A stretch of 64,000 bases of DNA from Yimella lutea (GTDB lineage Bacteria > Actinomycetota > Actinomycetes > Actinomycetales > Dermatophilaceae), in the NCBI RefSeq assembly GCF_006715095.1, contig NZ_VFMO01000001.1, forward strand, positions 1,798,001 through 1,862,000, given 5' to 3'. Numbering within the stretch: position 1 is the stretch's first letter; every line of letters begins with the position of its first letter. The position numbers and the translations under genes were made by a program. This document shows, piece after piece, positions 16,868-24,627 of the stretch. The notes under the pieces were generated by a model. It did no database searches and was not told the origin of the DNA. It was given only the letters and a program-made list of their open reading frames with translations.

Positions 16868-19255
16868 TCAGCGGGTCACCTGCACGGGCAGACGGACGAT
16901 CTGGGGGTCGTGGTCGGAATCCTGGTCGTGGAACTCGGCATTCGTGTGGACGATGTCGTAGGAGTAGCGTTTGTTGGCCATCGTGCGCACCAGGTTCCGG
17001 CTGAGCAGGATGTGGTCGAGCACCTGGTTGTTGCCCTGGAACACATAGGTGTACCGCTCGGGCGCCGGCAGCGTCCGCGGCAGATCGGTCAGTGCGCTCG
17101 AACCGGACCCCACCAGGATGTCGGTGGTACGGCTGAACTCGAAGTCGTTGATGTCACCGAGGACGATGACGTTCGCGTCCGGGTCGGCGGCGAGCAGCTT
17201 GTCGACGAATCCACGCACCACCTGTGCCTGGCTGTGTCGCTGGGCCTCCGAACCACGCACCGGCTGCTGGAAGCGGCCGAACAGTGGGTCGTCGCCACCT
17301 TTGGATGCGAAGTGGTTGGCGATGACGAACACACTGCGGTCGTTGTAGCTGAACTGTCCGACCAGCGGCTTGCGCGAGTTGTTCCACGCGGCGTTACCGA
17401 CGTCGATGCGTCCCGGAGACTGGGTCAGTGAGGTGCCGCGGCCGGTGCCGACGACGTCCGTCGAGGTGTTCGCGGTTGCACCGGGCTTGTCGACGAACCA
17501 GACGCCTCGGTCGGTGCGGAACAGGAAGACCTGGCGGATGTTGCCTCCCGGCTGGCCACCGTCGGTCAGGTTGTTCGGATTGACCCACTTGGCCTCGTAC
17601 GCCGGTCCGCCGGCCGCCTTGATGGCGGCGATCAGCGTGTCGCTGGTCGCGGTCGAGTCGACCGTGCCGTCGTTGCGAGAGCCGCTGTTGTCCTGGATCT
17701 CCTCGAGCGCCAGGATGTCGGGCGACTTGAGGTTGGTGACGATCTGTCCGGCCAGCCGTGAGTACTTCTCCGCAGGGTCGGACGGCGCGAGGTTCTCGAC
17801 GTTGAACGTCGCGACAGCCATCTCGTTGCCGCGCGGGGACGCGGTGACCTCACGCTGCAGGCCGTTGTCGGTCAGCGTGCCGGGGTCGGTCGCGAGCAGG
17901 GTGTAGTTGGCGAACGAGTAGTCCAGGACGCCCGTTGTGGTGCCGCTGAACACGTCGCCGACGTTCGCCGCACCGATCTGACCCTTGACGAGCGAGTCGT
18001 TGAGGATCAGCCGCATGGCGTTGGGGTGGGCATAGGAGCTGTACACGACGCCGCCGCGGGGTGAGTTGACCGCGTCGACGTTCTGGCCGGGAACGACCGG
18101 GGTTTCGCCGTAGCGCGTGTTCGTCGGTCCCACAGCGCGAGCGTCCTTCAGCGCCAGACGCATTCCTTCCATCGACTCGTTGAAATCGATGGCGTTCTGC
18201 GCGGGTTCGAACGGGACGCCGGGCAGTTCGATGTTGCCGGGGTCGCCGGCGAAGATCGTTTGCTGCGGAGCGACGCGGTCGACGCCGAGCACGACCGGCG
18301 CGGGCAGCGCAGCGGTGCCCGTGACGGTGACCGTCGGACCGTCGATTTCGGTGGTGGTCAGGTTGGTGGTGCCGCCCGAGCCGCCGGGGCGGTACTCGGC
18401 GACGGTACCGACAACAGAAACCTTGTCGCCCGCCTTCACCGTCGGTGCCGTCCGGGTGAAGACGTAGATGCCTTCGCTGGTCGAGTCGTCGCCGTCCGGA
18501 GTGAGCGACTGGATCCAGAAGCCGGAACTCTTGACCGCGGTGACGACGCCCTCGACGTCCTTGACCTTCGTGCCGGCCAGGGGGGAGGTGTGTGAACTGC
18601 CCTGGATCTGCGCGACCGTTGCGACAGTGCCGTCGTCGGGCGGCGTCGGGCTGCAGTCCTGTTGTCCGGCAGCCGAATTGCGAGGACTCGGGGAGCCCAC
18701 GGCGAAGTCGACCGAATTGTTGTCGGTGTCGGTGCACGTGGAGGTGCGTGCGACGGACGTCGGGTTGGAGGTGGCGGCAGCCGGGCTGCCCTCTGCGGTC
18801 GACGCGCTGCCCCATCCGAGCAGGTCGACGACCTTGCCGGACGGGTCGACGATCGCGACCCGTCCACCCGATGCGCTCATCGGAATGGTGCCGACGACGT
18901 CCGGCGTGGGCAGGGGAGTGGCCGACGTGTTCGCTCCGGATGCTTCCTTGACCAGGAAGCTCGTGGCCGGCGCGACCGTGCCGCTCAGCGGGGTGCGCTG
19001 GGCGGTGGTGCCGTTCGCCGACCAATACTGGACGCTCCAGCCATTCAAGTCGACCGGGGTACCGCTGAGGTTGTACAACTCGACGAAGTCGCTGTTGTGG
19101 ACGGCGCCGGAGTTGCCGCCACCGCCGTACACCTCCGAGATGACGACGGACGAGGAGACGGCTTGAGCAGAGGGCGCAAGTGACACCGCGCCTGCGGCGG
19201 CGAGGGTGGCGGCAGAGCCTGCCACGGCGAGGCGGAACAACGAACGAGAAGGCAT
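16868..19255 (-). CDS. Secreted nuclease/phosphatase with lamin-tail and EEP domains
   Basis: A 795-residue exported protein. It has a signal peptide (basic N-terminus MPSRSLFR, Ala-rich core, AQA cleavage site near residue 34) and a lamin-tail-like domain at about 36-155 (VVISEVYGGGGN, DFVELYN, GWSVQYW). An OB-fold-like middle region, as in bacterial extracellular nucleases, lies near 210-330. The C-terminal endonuclease/exonuclease/phosphatase domain runs from about 470 (ATFNVENL, LALEEIQD, VLGDINDF, VLDHILLS, SDHDP), with all metal-binding and catalytic signatures present. It probably degrades extracellular DNA for phosphate or nucleoside supply (inference). ATG 19255 gives the signal peptide; upstream in-frame sequence is not coding-like. 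Confidence 0.9.
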   Translation of the reverse strand: MPSRSLFRLAVAGSAATLAAAGAVSLAPSAQAVSSSVVISEVYGGGGNSGAVHNSDFVELYNLSGTPVDLNGWSVQYWSANGTTAQRTPLSGTVAPATSFLVKEASGANTSATPLPTPDVVGTIPMSASGGRVAIVDPSGKVVDLLGWGSASTAEGSPAAATSNPTSVARTSTCTDTDNNSVDFAVGSPSPRNSAAGQQDCSPTPPDDGTVATVAQIQGSSHTSPLAGTKVKDVEGVVTAVKSSGFWIQSLTPDGDDSTSEGIYVFTRTAPTVKAGDKVSVVGTVAEYRPGGSGGTTNLTTTEIDGPTVTVTGTAALPAPVVLGVDRVAPQQTIFAGDPGNIELPGVPFEPAQNAIDFNESMEGMRLALKDARAVGPTNTRYGETPVVPGQNVDAVNSPRGGVVYSSYAHPNAMRLILNDSLVKGQIGAANVGDVFSGTTTGVLDYSFANYTLLATDPGTLTDNGLQREVTASPRGNEMAVATFNVENLAPSDPAEKYSRLAGQIVTNLKSPDILALEEIQDNSGSRNDGTVDSTATSDTLIAAIKAAGGPAYEAKWVNPNNLTDGGQPGGNIRQVFLFRTDRGVWFVDKPGATANTSTDVVGTGRGTSLTQSPGRIDVGNAAWNNSRKPLVGQFSYNDRSVFVIANHFASKGGDDPLFGRFQQPVRGSEAQRHSQAQVVRGFVDKLLAADPDANVIVLGDINDFEFSRTTDILVGSGSSALTDLPRTLPAPERYTYVFQGNNQVLDHILLSRNLVRTMANKRYSYDIVHTNAEFHDQDSDHDPQIVRLPVQVTR

Positions 19256-19444
19256 CGGGGCACTCCGGGGGAATTTGACTGGGTCTTGGGACGGGGCAGT
19301 TCCGACGCTAGGTCGCCCCGATGTCCTTCCCCTCCGGTTTCGGTGAATGTCCGGCAACGGTTCGGTCATGAGATGGCAAAGTCGCCGGGCCCAACTGTGC
19401 GAACCGCGGATCGGAACACCCGGGCTGCCGGCGTGCCAGGCCCC

Positions 19445-19450
19445 TAGGGT
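19445..19450 (+). promoter_or_regulatory. Putative -10 box, leaderless LigD-type polymerase gene
   Basis: TAGGGT lies 6 nt before the ATG at 19457 with no ribosome binding site between, which fits a leaderless transcript. Confidence 0.45.
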
Positions 19451-19456
19451 GAGTAC

Positions 19457-20500
19457 ATGGCAGCTGCGAAGCCGGTGATGCTCGAGGTCGACGGACCGGC
19501 CGGCGTCCGGACGGTGAAGATCTCCAGTCCGGACCGACTGATCTATCCCCAGGACGGGATCACCAAGCTCGATCTGGCGCAGTATCTGGTCGCCGTCGGC
19601 GAGGTGTTCATCCACGCCAACGGCAACAGACCCGTCGCGCTGGAACGGTTTCCGGAGGGCATCGAGGGGGAGCAGTTCTTCTCCAAGAACCCTCCCCGCG
19701 GAGTGCCCGAGTACATGCGCTCGGTCATGTGTACCTACCCCTCCGGACGCAAGCACCCGCAGTTGGTGCTCGACGAGCCGGCTGCCGCGGTGTGGTGTGC
19801 ACAGATGAACACCGTCACCTTCCATCCGTGGCCGGTCTGCGCCTATGACAACGACAACCCGGACGAACTGCGCATCGACCTCGACCCGCAACCCGGGCGC
19901 GGTTTCAAGGATGCTGTCGAAGCAGCCTTACCGTTACGCGACCTGCTCACCGAACTCGGCTTCCAACCGCGAGTGAAGACCTCCGGCAACCGGGGAGTCC
20001 ACGTGTACGCCTCGATCGAACCGACGCACGAGTTCCTCGACGTCCGCCACGGCGTCATCGGTATCGCTCGCGAACTCGAGCGCCGCCTGCCCGATCTGGT
20101 GACCACGGCGTGGTGGAAGGAAGAACGAGGCGAGCGAGTCTTCGTCGACTTCAACCAGGCGTGCCGGGATCGCACGATCGCCGGCGCGTATTCGCCACGT
20201 CCTTTGCCCGGTGCTCCTGTCTCCATGCCGCTCACCTGGGAACGGCTGGCGGACGCCGACCCGCGCGAGTTCACCGTGCGCACCGCTCCCGGCATCGTCG
20301 AATCCGAAGGTGATGCGTGGGCCGATCGCGGCGAGCCCGGCGATATCGCTGCCGCGATCGCGTTGTGGGACAGAGACGTTCAGGAACGCGGGCTCGGCGA
20401 ACTGAACTTTCCTCCCGATTATCCGAAGATGCCCGGCGAGCCGCGCCGCGTCCAACCGAGCAAGAAACGCAACGACCTGCCGGATCCCGAATTTCGATGA
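19457..20500 (+). CDS. ligD: LigD-type DNA polymerase/primase (PolDom)
   Basis: A 347-residue stand-alone polymerase domain of the archaeo-eukaryotic primase superfamily, as used in bacterial end joining and gap repair. The metal-binding Asp residues D141 and D143 (RIDLDPQPG) and D231 (VFVDFNQ) are present, as are the SGNRGVHVY template/nucleotide motif and the final conserved PLTWERL region. No ligase or phosphoesterase domain is attached. A separate LigC-type ligase gene is convergent with it 233 bp downstream. Polymerase and LigC genes are also neighbours in mycobacteria, which suggests joint work in repair. No Ku gene lies in the window. Confidence 0.93.
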   Translation: MAAAKPVMLEVDGPAGVRTVKISSPDRLIYPQDGITKLDLAQYLVAVGEVFIHANGNRPVALERFPEGIEGEQFFSKNPPRGVPEYMRSVMCTYPSGRKHPQLVLDEPAAAVWCAQMNTVTFHPWPVCAYDNDNPDELRIDLDPQPGRGFKDAVEAALPLRDLLTELGFQPRVKTSGNRGVHVYASIEPTHEFLDVRHGVIGIARELERRLPDLVTTAWWKEERGERVFVDFNQACRDRTIAGAYSPRPLPGAPVSMPLTWERLADADPREFTVRTAPGIVESEGDAWADRGEPGDIAAAIALWDRDVQERGLGELNFPPDYPKMPGEPRRVQPSKKRNDLPDPEFR

Positions 20501-20615
20501 AGAGCTGTCGATTCGGGCGGGTTTACGTTCGCCGGCACCATGTCTCGATCGCGCTCGGTCGGTAACCCTGCCTCACCACTCGACCGGCGGGTTGTGTCGG
20601 GCCTGCCCGAGTAGC

Positions 20616-20637
20616 CCATGGGGAGTTCTCCCCATGG
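20616..20637. repeat. 22-nt near-perfect palindrome in PolDom/LigC intergenic region
   Basis: CCATGGGGAG-TT-CTCCCCATGG has 10-bp arms separated by only two bases, too tight for a good terminator loop and far from any start codon. It may be part of the terminator region for ligD or a protein site. The function is unknown. Confidence 0.4.
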
Positions 20638-20678
20638 TCACCCCGGCTGCCGATCGACAGGATGTTCGTGGGGGCAAG

Positions 20679-20719
20679 AGATCGGCGCCGGATCCTCGGG
20701 GGAGGTCCGGCGCCGATCT
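20679..20719. terminator. Terminator between convergent PolDom and LigC genes
   Basis: A 14-bp perfect stem (AGATCGGCGCCGGA and its complement) with a 13-nt loop lies just outside the ligase stop codon at 20734. Confidence 0.65.
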
Positions 20720-20733
20720 TCGTCCGGTGATGA

Positions 20734-21801
20734 TCAGCGGCTGAGTACCGCGCCGAGGTCGTACGCCGGGGCGCGCTCCACCTGGTCCAGCAGGCACGAT
20801 TCGGGGTCGCGATCGGGCCGCCAGCGCAGGAACGTCACGCCGTGCCGGAAACGAGAACCCTCGAGTTGATCGAACTTCACCTCGACCACGCGCTCCGGAC
20901 GAAGGCGTACGAACGACACGTCCTTGTTGCTGCTGAACCGCGACCGGTCGGTCTCGCCACGAACCGTCTCTCCCTCGTCGTCGGTGACCACGAGGTCGGC
21001 GAGTTCGTCGATCAGCTCCACTCGTCGCTTCGCGGTGAACGCAAGAATGCCGCCGACATTGCGCAAGTTGCCGTCGTCGTCGTACAGCCCGAGCAGGAGC
21101 GAGCCGACTCCGTTGCCGCTCTTGTGAATTCGATAACCCAGCAGCACCGCCTCACACGTGCGGCTGTGCTTGATCTTCAGCATCGAGCGCTTGCCCGGCT
21201 GGTACGGGCTGGTGACATCCTTGGCGATCACGCCGTCCAGACCGGCTCCCTCGAACTGTTCGAACCACTGCTGCGCGACCTGGGGATCCTCGGTCACGCG
21301 GGTCAGGTGGAAGGGGCCGTCGGTGGGCAGACCGTCGAGTGCCTCGACCAGCGCGCAGCGGCGTTCGGCGAACGGTTGTTCCATCAACGAGTCACCGCCG
21401 GTCCACAGGCAGTCGAAGAAGATCACCTCGGCGGGTGTCTCCACCGACAGCTTGGTCACCCTCGAGGCGGCCGGGTGGATGCGCTGCCCGAGCGCTTCGA
21501 ACGACAGGCGCTGCGCTCCCGGTGCGCCGGAGCGAACGACGATCTCGCCGTCCAGGACACACTGCTGCGGCAGCAGCCGACGAGCCGCTTCGATCAGTTC
21601 GGGGAAGTAACGGGTGAGCGGTTTGGAGCCACGCGACTCGAGTTCGACCTCGTCCCCGTCCTTCACCAGAACACACCGGAAGCCGTCCCACTTGGGTTCG
21701 TACAGGTACCGCTTGGTGTCGTCGGGTGTGGGCACCGCGGGAGTGGCCTTGGCCAGCATCGGCGTGATCGGGGTCTCGAACGGCACGGTCATGCCCGCCA
21801 T
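20734..21801 (-). CDS. ligC: ATP-dependent DNA ligase, LigC type
   Basis: A 355-residue ATP-dependent ligase that seals nicks in duplex DNA. The adenylation site is EPKWDGFR with lysine K37, followed by ESRGSK, CVLDGEIV, FFDCLW, GVIAKD and MLKIKH (nucleotidyltransferase motifs III to V). A C-terminal OB fold carries VVEVKFD and LRWRPDRDP. The size and lack of extra domains fit LigC rather than LigB or LigD. The ATG at 21801 is used; the ATG at 21792 is also possible and has a CACAAT box 7 nt upstream. It is divergent from an alpha/beta hydrolase gene with only a 28-bp gap. Confidence 0.93.
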   Translation of the reverse strand: MAGMTVPFETPITPMLAKATPAVPTPDDTKRYLYEPKWDGFRCVLVKDGDEVELESRGSKPLTRYFPELIEAARRLLPQQCVLDGEIVVRSGAPGAQRLSFEALGQRIHPAASRVTKLSVETPAEVIFFDCLWTGGDSLMEQPFAERRCALVEALDGLPTDGPFHLTRVTEDPQVAQQWFEQFEGAGLDGVIAKDVTSPYQPGKRSMLKIKHSRTCEAVLLGYRIHKSGNGVGSLLLGLYDDDGNLRNVGGILAFTAKRRVELIDELADLVVTDDEGETVRGETDRSRFSSNKDVSFVRLRPERVVEVKFDQLEGSRFRHGVTFLRWRPDRDPESCLLDQVERAPAYDLGAVLSR

Positions 21802-21829
21802 TGTGCTGCCCGGATGTCACGATGGACAG

Positions 21830-22981
21830 GTGCAGCCTCGCCACATCGTTCGTGCCGCCTCCATGCTCGGCGCCGGAGCCCTCATGGGGGCCGGAGCCGT
21901 CACGTCGGCTGCCGCCGTCTTCGCCCGCAAGGTGCTCACACCCGAGCCGCCGGCCGACAAGAGCGTGGTCAGGACGTTCAACGACCTCACGATCACCCTC
22001 GACGTCAACGACGAGACCGTTGCGCCCGGCCGCTACGGACTCTTCGTCGGTGGGTACGACACCCACGCCCGCATCGGGGACGTGCTCGCCGTGGAGGGCG
22101 AGGAGGTCACCCGTGAACTGCTCGGCGTCGACTTCGGTGAGCTCGATGCCGGACCGGCGCGGGTCAACGGCAGCTACTTCGTCGGACCGCCGGCGGACTC
22201 CCTCGGTATCGATCTGCGCGAGGTGGTCTATCGCAGCCCGGTGGGGGACATGCCGGCCTGGCGGATGGACGTGCCCGACTCCACCCGGTGGGCCGTCCTG
22301 GTGCACGGGCGCGGCGCGCTGCGCTCGGAGTGTCTGCGAGCGCTGCCGACCCTGCAACGTTGCGGAATCAACGCATTGATCATCAACTATCGCAACGATC
22401 CAGGGGTCCCGTCCGGAGCCGACGGTCTGTACAACCTCGGCCTCACCGAGTGGCAGGACGTCGAAGCGGCCATGCGCTACGTCCTGGACGCGGGTGCCGC
22501 CGACATTCAGTTGTTCGGGTGGTCGATGGGTGGCGCCACCGTATTGCAGACCGTCGATCGATCGCCGCTGGCCGAGCATGTCAGCCGGATCGTGCTGGAC
22601 GCCCCGGTGATCAATTGGCGGCACGTGCTGGCCTTCCACGCGGGGCTCAACAAGCTGCCCGGTGTCGTCAGTCGGGTCGGGCTCGACCTGATGCGAGGAC
22701 CGTTGCACCGCAACCTGATCGGGTTGGCCGAGCCACTCGACGTCACCCGGGCCGACTGGGTCACCCGAGCGGGGGAACTGACGAAGCCGACGCTGCTGAT
22801 CCACTCGGTCGACGATGACTTCGTGCCCTTCGAACCATCGCAGGACCTCGCCGACGCACGACCCGATCTGGTGCGTCTGGAGACCTTCGAGGTGGCACGG
22901 CATTGCCGGGAGTGGAATGTCGACAGTGAGCGCTGGGAGAAGGTCGTGCGTAACTTCTGTGCGCCGGCCTCAGCGCACTGA
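21830..22981 (+). CDS. Alpha/beta hydrolase with N-terminal membrane anchor
   Basis: 383 residues. A hydrophobic Ala/Gly-rich segment at about 10-32 looks like a membrane anchor or uncleaved signal. The hydrolase fold follows, with oxyanion region VLVHGRGA, nucleophile elbow GWSMGG, the acid in LIHSVDDDFVPF and a His near HCREW. An approximately 100-residue N-terminal extension with GRYGLFVGGY and DVLAVEG is also seen in actinobacterial homologues. The substrate is unknown (esterase or peptidase-like). The GTG at 21830 is the first start clear of the ligase promoter region. The 3' end overlaps the convergent reductase gene by 12 nt. Confidence 0.85.
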   Translation: MQPRHIVRAASMLGAGALMGAGAVTSAAAVFARKVLTPEPPADKSVVRTFNDLTITLDVNDETVAPGRYGLFVGGYDTHARIGDVLAVEGEEVTRELLGVDFGELDAGPARVNGSYFVGPPADSLGIDLREVVYRSPVGDMPAWRMDVPDSTRWAVLVHGRGALRSECLRALPTLQRCGINALIINYRNDPGVPSGADGLYNLGLTEWQDVEAAMRYVLDAGAADIQLFGWSMGGATVLQTVDRSPLAEHVSRIVLDAPVINWRHVLAFHAGLNKLPGVVSRVGLDLMRGPLHRNLIGLAEPLDVTRADWVTRAGELTKPTLLIHSVDDDFVPFEPSQDLADARPDLVRLETFEVARHCREWNVDSERWEKVVRNFCAPASAH

Positions 22982-23635
22982 CCAACGAGCCAGCAGCGTC
23001 GACTCGGATTCGATCAGTCCGACCAGCCTCGCGCGCAGGTCGAGCGGTGCTCCGTCGACCATCCGGTGGGCCGAGCCGCCCACCAACAACGGCGAGGTGG
23101 TCAGGCAGATCTCGTCGATCAGGTCGTCCCCGAGGGCGAGGCCCGCAATGGTCGGGCCGCCTTCGAGCAGCACGCGGTTGTAGCCGCGTCGGCGCAGACG
23201 GTGCAGAGCCGTTCGCACTCCGTCCGGGCCGCTGCTGTCGACCGCGAAGACGTCATCACGACCCATCGTGTCCATCCCCGGCGGCAGTTCCGCTTCGGTG
23301 CTCAGCACGGCCATCGCGGGGTGTTCCGGGCGCCCTGCACGCAGCGATCGCCACCGCTCGTCGGTGATCGGTGCGTCGTACTGCTCGGCGCGTGCGGTGC
23401 CTGCGCCGACCGCGATGACATCGGCCCACGCCCGCAGCATGTGGAAGACGAGCCCGTCGACGTCATTGTTGATCGACCCCGACCGATGATCCCCGCCGAC
23501 AACCGAACCGTCCACTGTCGCAACGAAGTTCAGCCGCACGAACCAGCCGCGATCGACGCCGCATTCGTAGGCGTCCGGCAGATCACCGGGCGTGATTGCT
23601 GCGTGATCGGGGAGCAGTTTCCTCATGTCGGTCAT
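22970..23635 (-). CDS. RibD C-terminal-domain reductase (pyrimidine reductase family)
   Basis: A 221-residue protein equivalent to the reductase half of RibD and to dihydrofolate-reductase-like folds. FVATVDGSVVG, VGAGTARAEQY and VLLEGGPTIAG are the cofactor and substrate signatures of the family. It lacks a deaminase domain and is not beside riboflavin genes, so the true substrate may be another pteridine- or pyrimidine-like compound. The ATG at 23635 is used; the ATG at 23626 is an alternative. It is divergent from the PPK2 gene by 21 bp and overlaps the convergent hydrolase gene at its 3' end. Confidence 0.85.
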   Translation of the reverse strand: MTDMRKLLPDHAAITPGDLPDAYECGVDRGWFVRLNFVATVDGSVVGGDHRSGSINNDVDGLVFHMLRAWADVIAVGAGTARAEQYDAPITDERWRSLRAGRPEHPAMAVLSTEAELPPGMDTMGRDDVFAVDSSGPDGVRTALHRLRRRGYNRVLLEGGPTIAGLALGDDLIDEICLTTSPLLVGGSAHRMVDGAPLDLRARLVGLIESESTLLARWSVR

Positions 23636-23656
23636 CCAATCGTGAGATCATCCCGT

Positions 23657-24559
23657 ATGGCCAAGAAGAAGACGAAGAAGTCCGACAAGAAGTCGGACAA
23701 GCAGCTCAAGAAGTCCGGCGATCTCGCAGCCGAGATCACCGAGAAGCTTTGCGTCGCACCAGGATTCGAGCTCAGCTCCCTGGATGCCTCGTCCACTCCC
23801 GGCTACAAGGGTGACAAGGCGGAAGCGGAGGAACTGCTCGCAGCGAGCGCCGCCGAGCTCGGCGAACTGCAGGAGCGCCTCTACGCCAACGGGCGTGACG
23901 GCGACGGCACGTCCGTCCTGTTGGTGATCCAGGGCATGGACACCTCAGGCAAGGGCGGGATCATGCGTCACGTCGTGGGAAGCGTTGACCCGCAGGGAGT
24001 TTCGCTGACCTCTTTCAAGGCGCCGAACGCCGAGGAGCGCAAGCACCCGTTCCTGTGGCGGATCCGCAAGGCGTTGCCGAAACCTGGGATGATCGGTGTC
24101 TTCGACCGGTCGCACTACGAGGACGTGCTCATCGCACGGGTGCGCAATCTCGTTCCGGCCACTACCTGGCAGCGGCGGTACTCGCAGATCAACACCTTCG
24201 AGAAGTCGGTGACCGACAACGGCACCCGGATCATCAAGGTGATGTTGCACATCGACGCCGACGAGCAGAAGGCGCGCCTGATGGAGCGGCTCGATCGCCG
24301 CGACAAGTGGTGGAAGTTCAACCCGGGCGACATCGATGAGCGCGAGCTCTGGGACGCCTACCAGGAGGCCTACCAGGCCGCGTTGGACAAGACCTCCACC
24401 GACAGCGCTGCCTGGTACGTGGTGCCGGCGAACCGCAAGTGGTACGCGCGGTTGGCTGTCCAGCAGATCCTGCTGCAGCACCTGCGTGAACTCGACCAGC
24501 CCTGGCCGGACGCCGACTTCGACGTCGAGGAACAGAAGGCGCGTCTCGAAGCGTCCTGA
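23657..24559 (+). CDS. Polyphosphate kinase 2 family protein
   Basis: A 300-residue PPK2-type phosphotransferase that exchanges phosphate between polyphosphate and nucleotides. Walker A is GMDTSGKGG (93-101), the Walker B Asp is D150 in IGVFDRSHYEDV, and the lid is ERLDRRDKWWKFNPGD (about 210-225). A Lys-rich N-terminal tail (first 20 residues, about half lysine) precedes the core and may bind polyphosphate. It is a single-domain protein, so it belongs to the PPK2 short class; I cannot tell whether AMP or NDP is preferred. The start follows directly after the divergent reductase promoter. Confidence 0.93.
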   Translation: MAKKKTKKSDKKSDKQLKKSGDLAAEITEKLCVAPGFELSSLDASSTPGYKGDKAEAEELLAASAAELGELQERLYANGRDGDGTSVLLVIQGMDTSGKGGIMRHVVGSVDPQGVSLTSFKAPNAEERKHPFLWRIRKALPKPGMIGVFDRSHYEDVLIARVRNLVPATTWQRRYSQINTFEKSVTDNGTRIIKVMLHIDADEQKARLMERLDRRDKWWKFNPGDIDERELWDAYQEAYQAALDKTSTDSAAWYVVPANRKWYARLAVQQILLQHLRELDQPWPDADFDVEEQKARLEAS

Positions 24560-24573
24560 AACCGAACTCCGCA

Positions 24574-24609
24574 GTGAAGGGCTCCCCGAGCGATCGGGGA
24601 GCCCTTCAC
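24574..24609. terminator. Bidirectional terminator between ppk2 and glgX
   Basis: A 16-bp perfect stem (GTGAAGGGCTCCCCGA and its complement) with a GCGA (GNRA) tetraloop lies between convergent stop codons. No U-tract is present. Confidence 0.8.
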
Positions 24610-24627
24610 GGGTTTGTCAGGTCCGGT

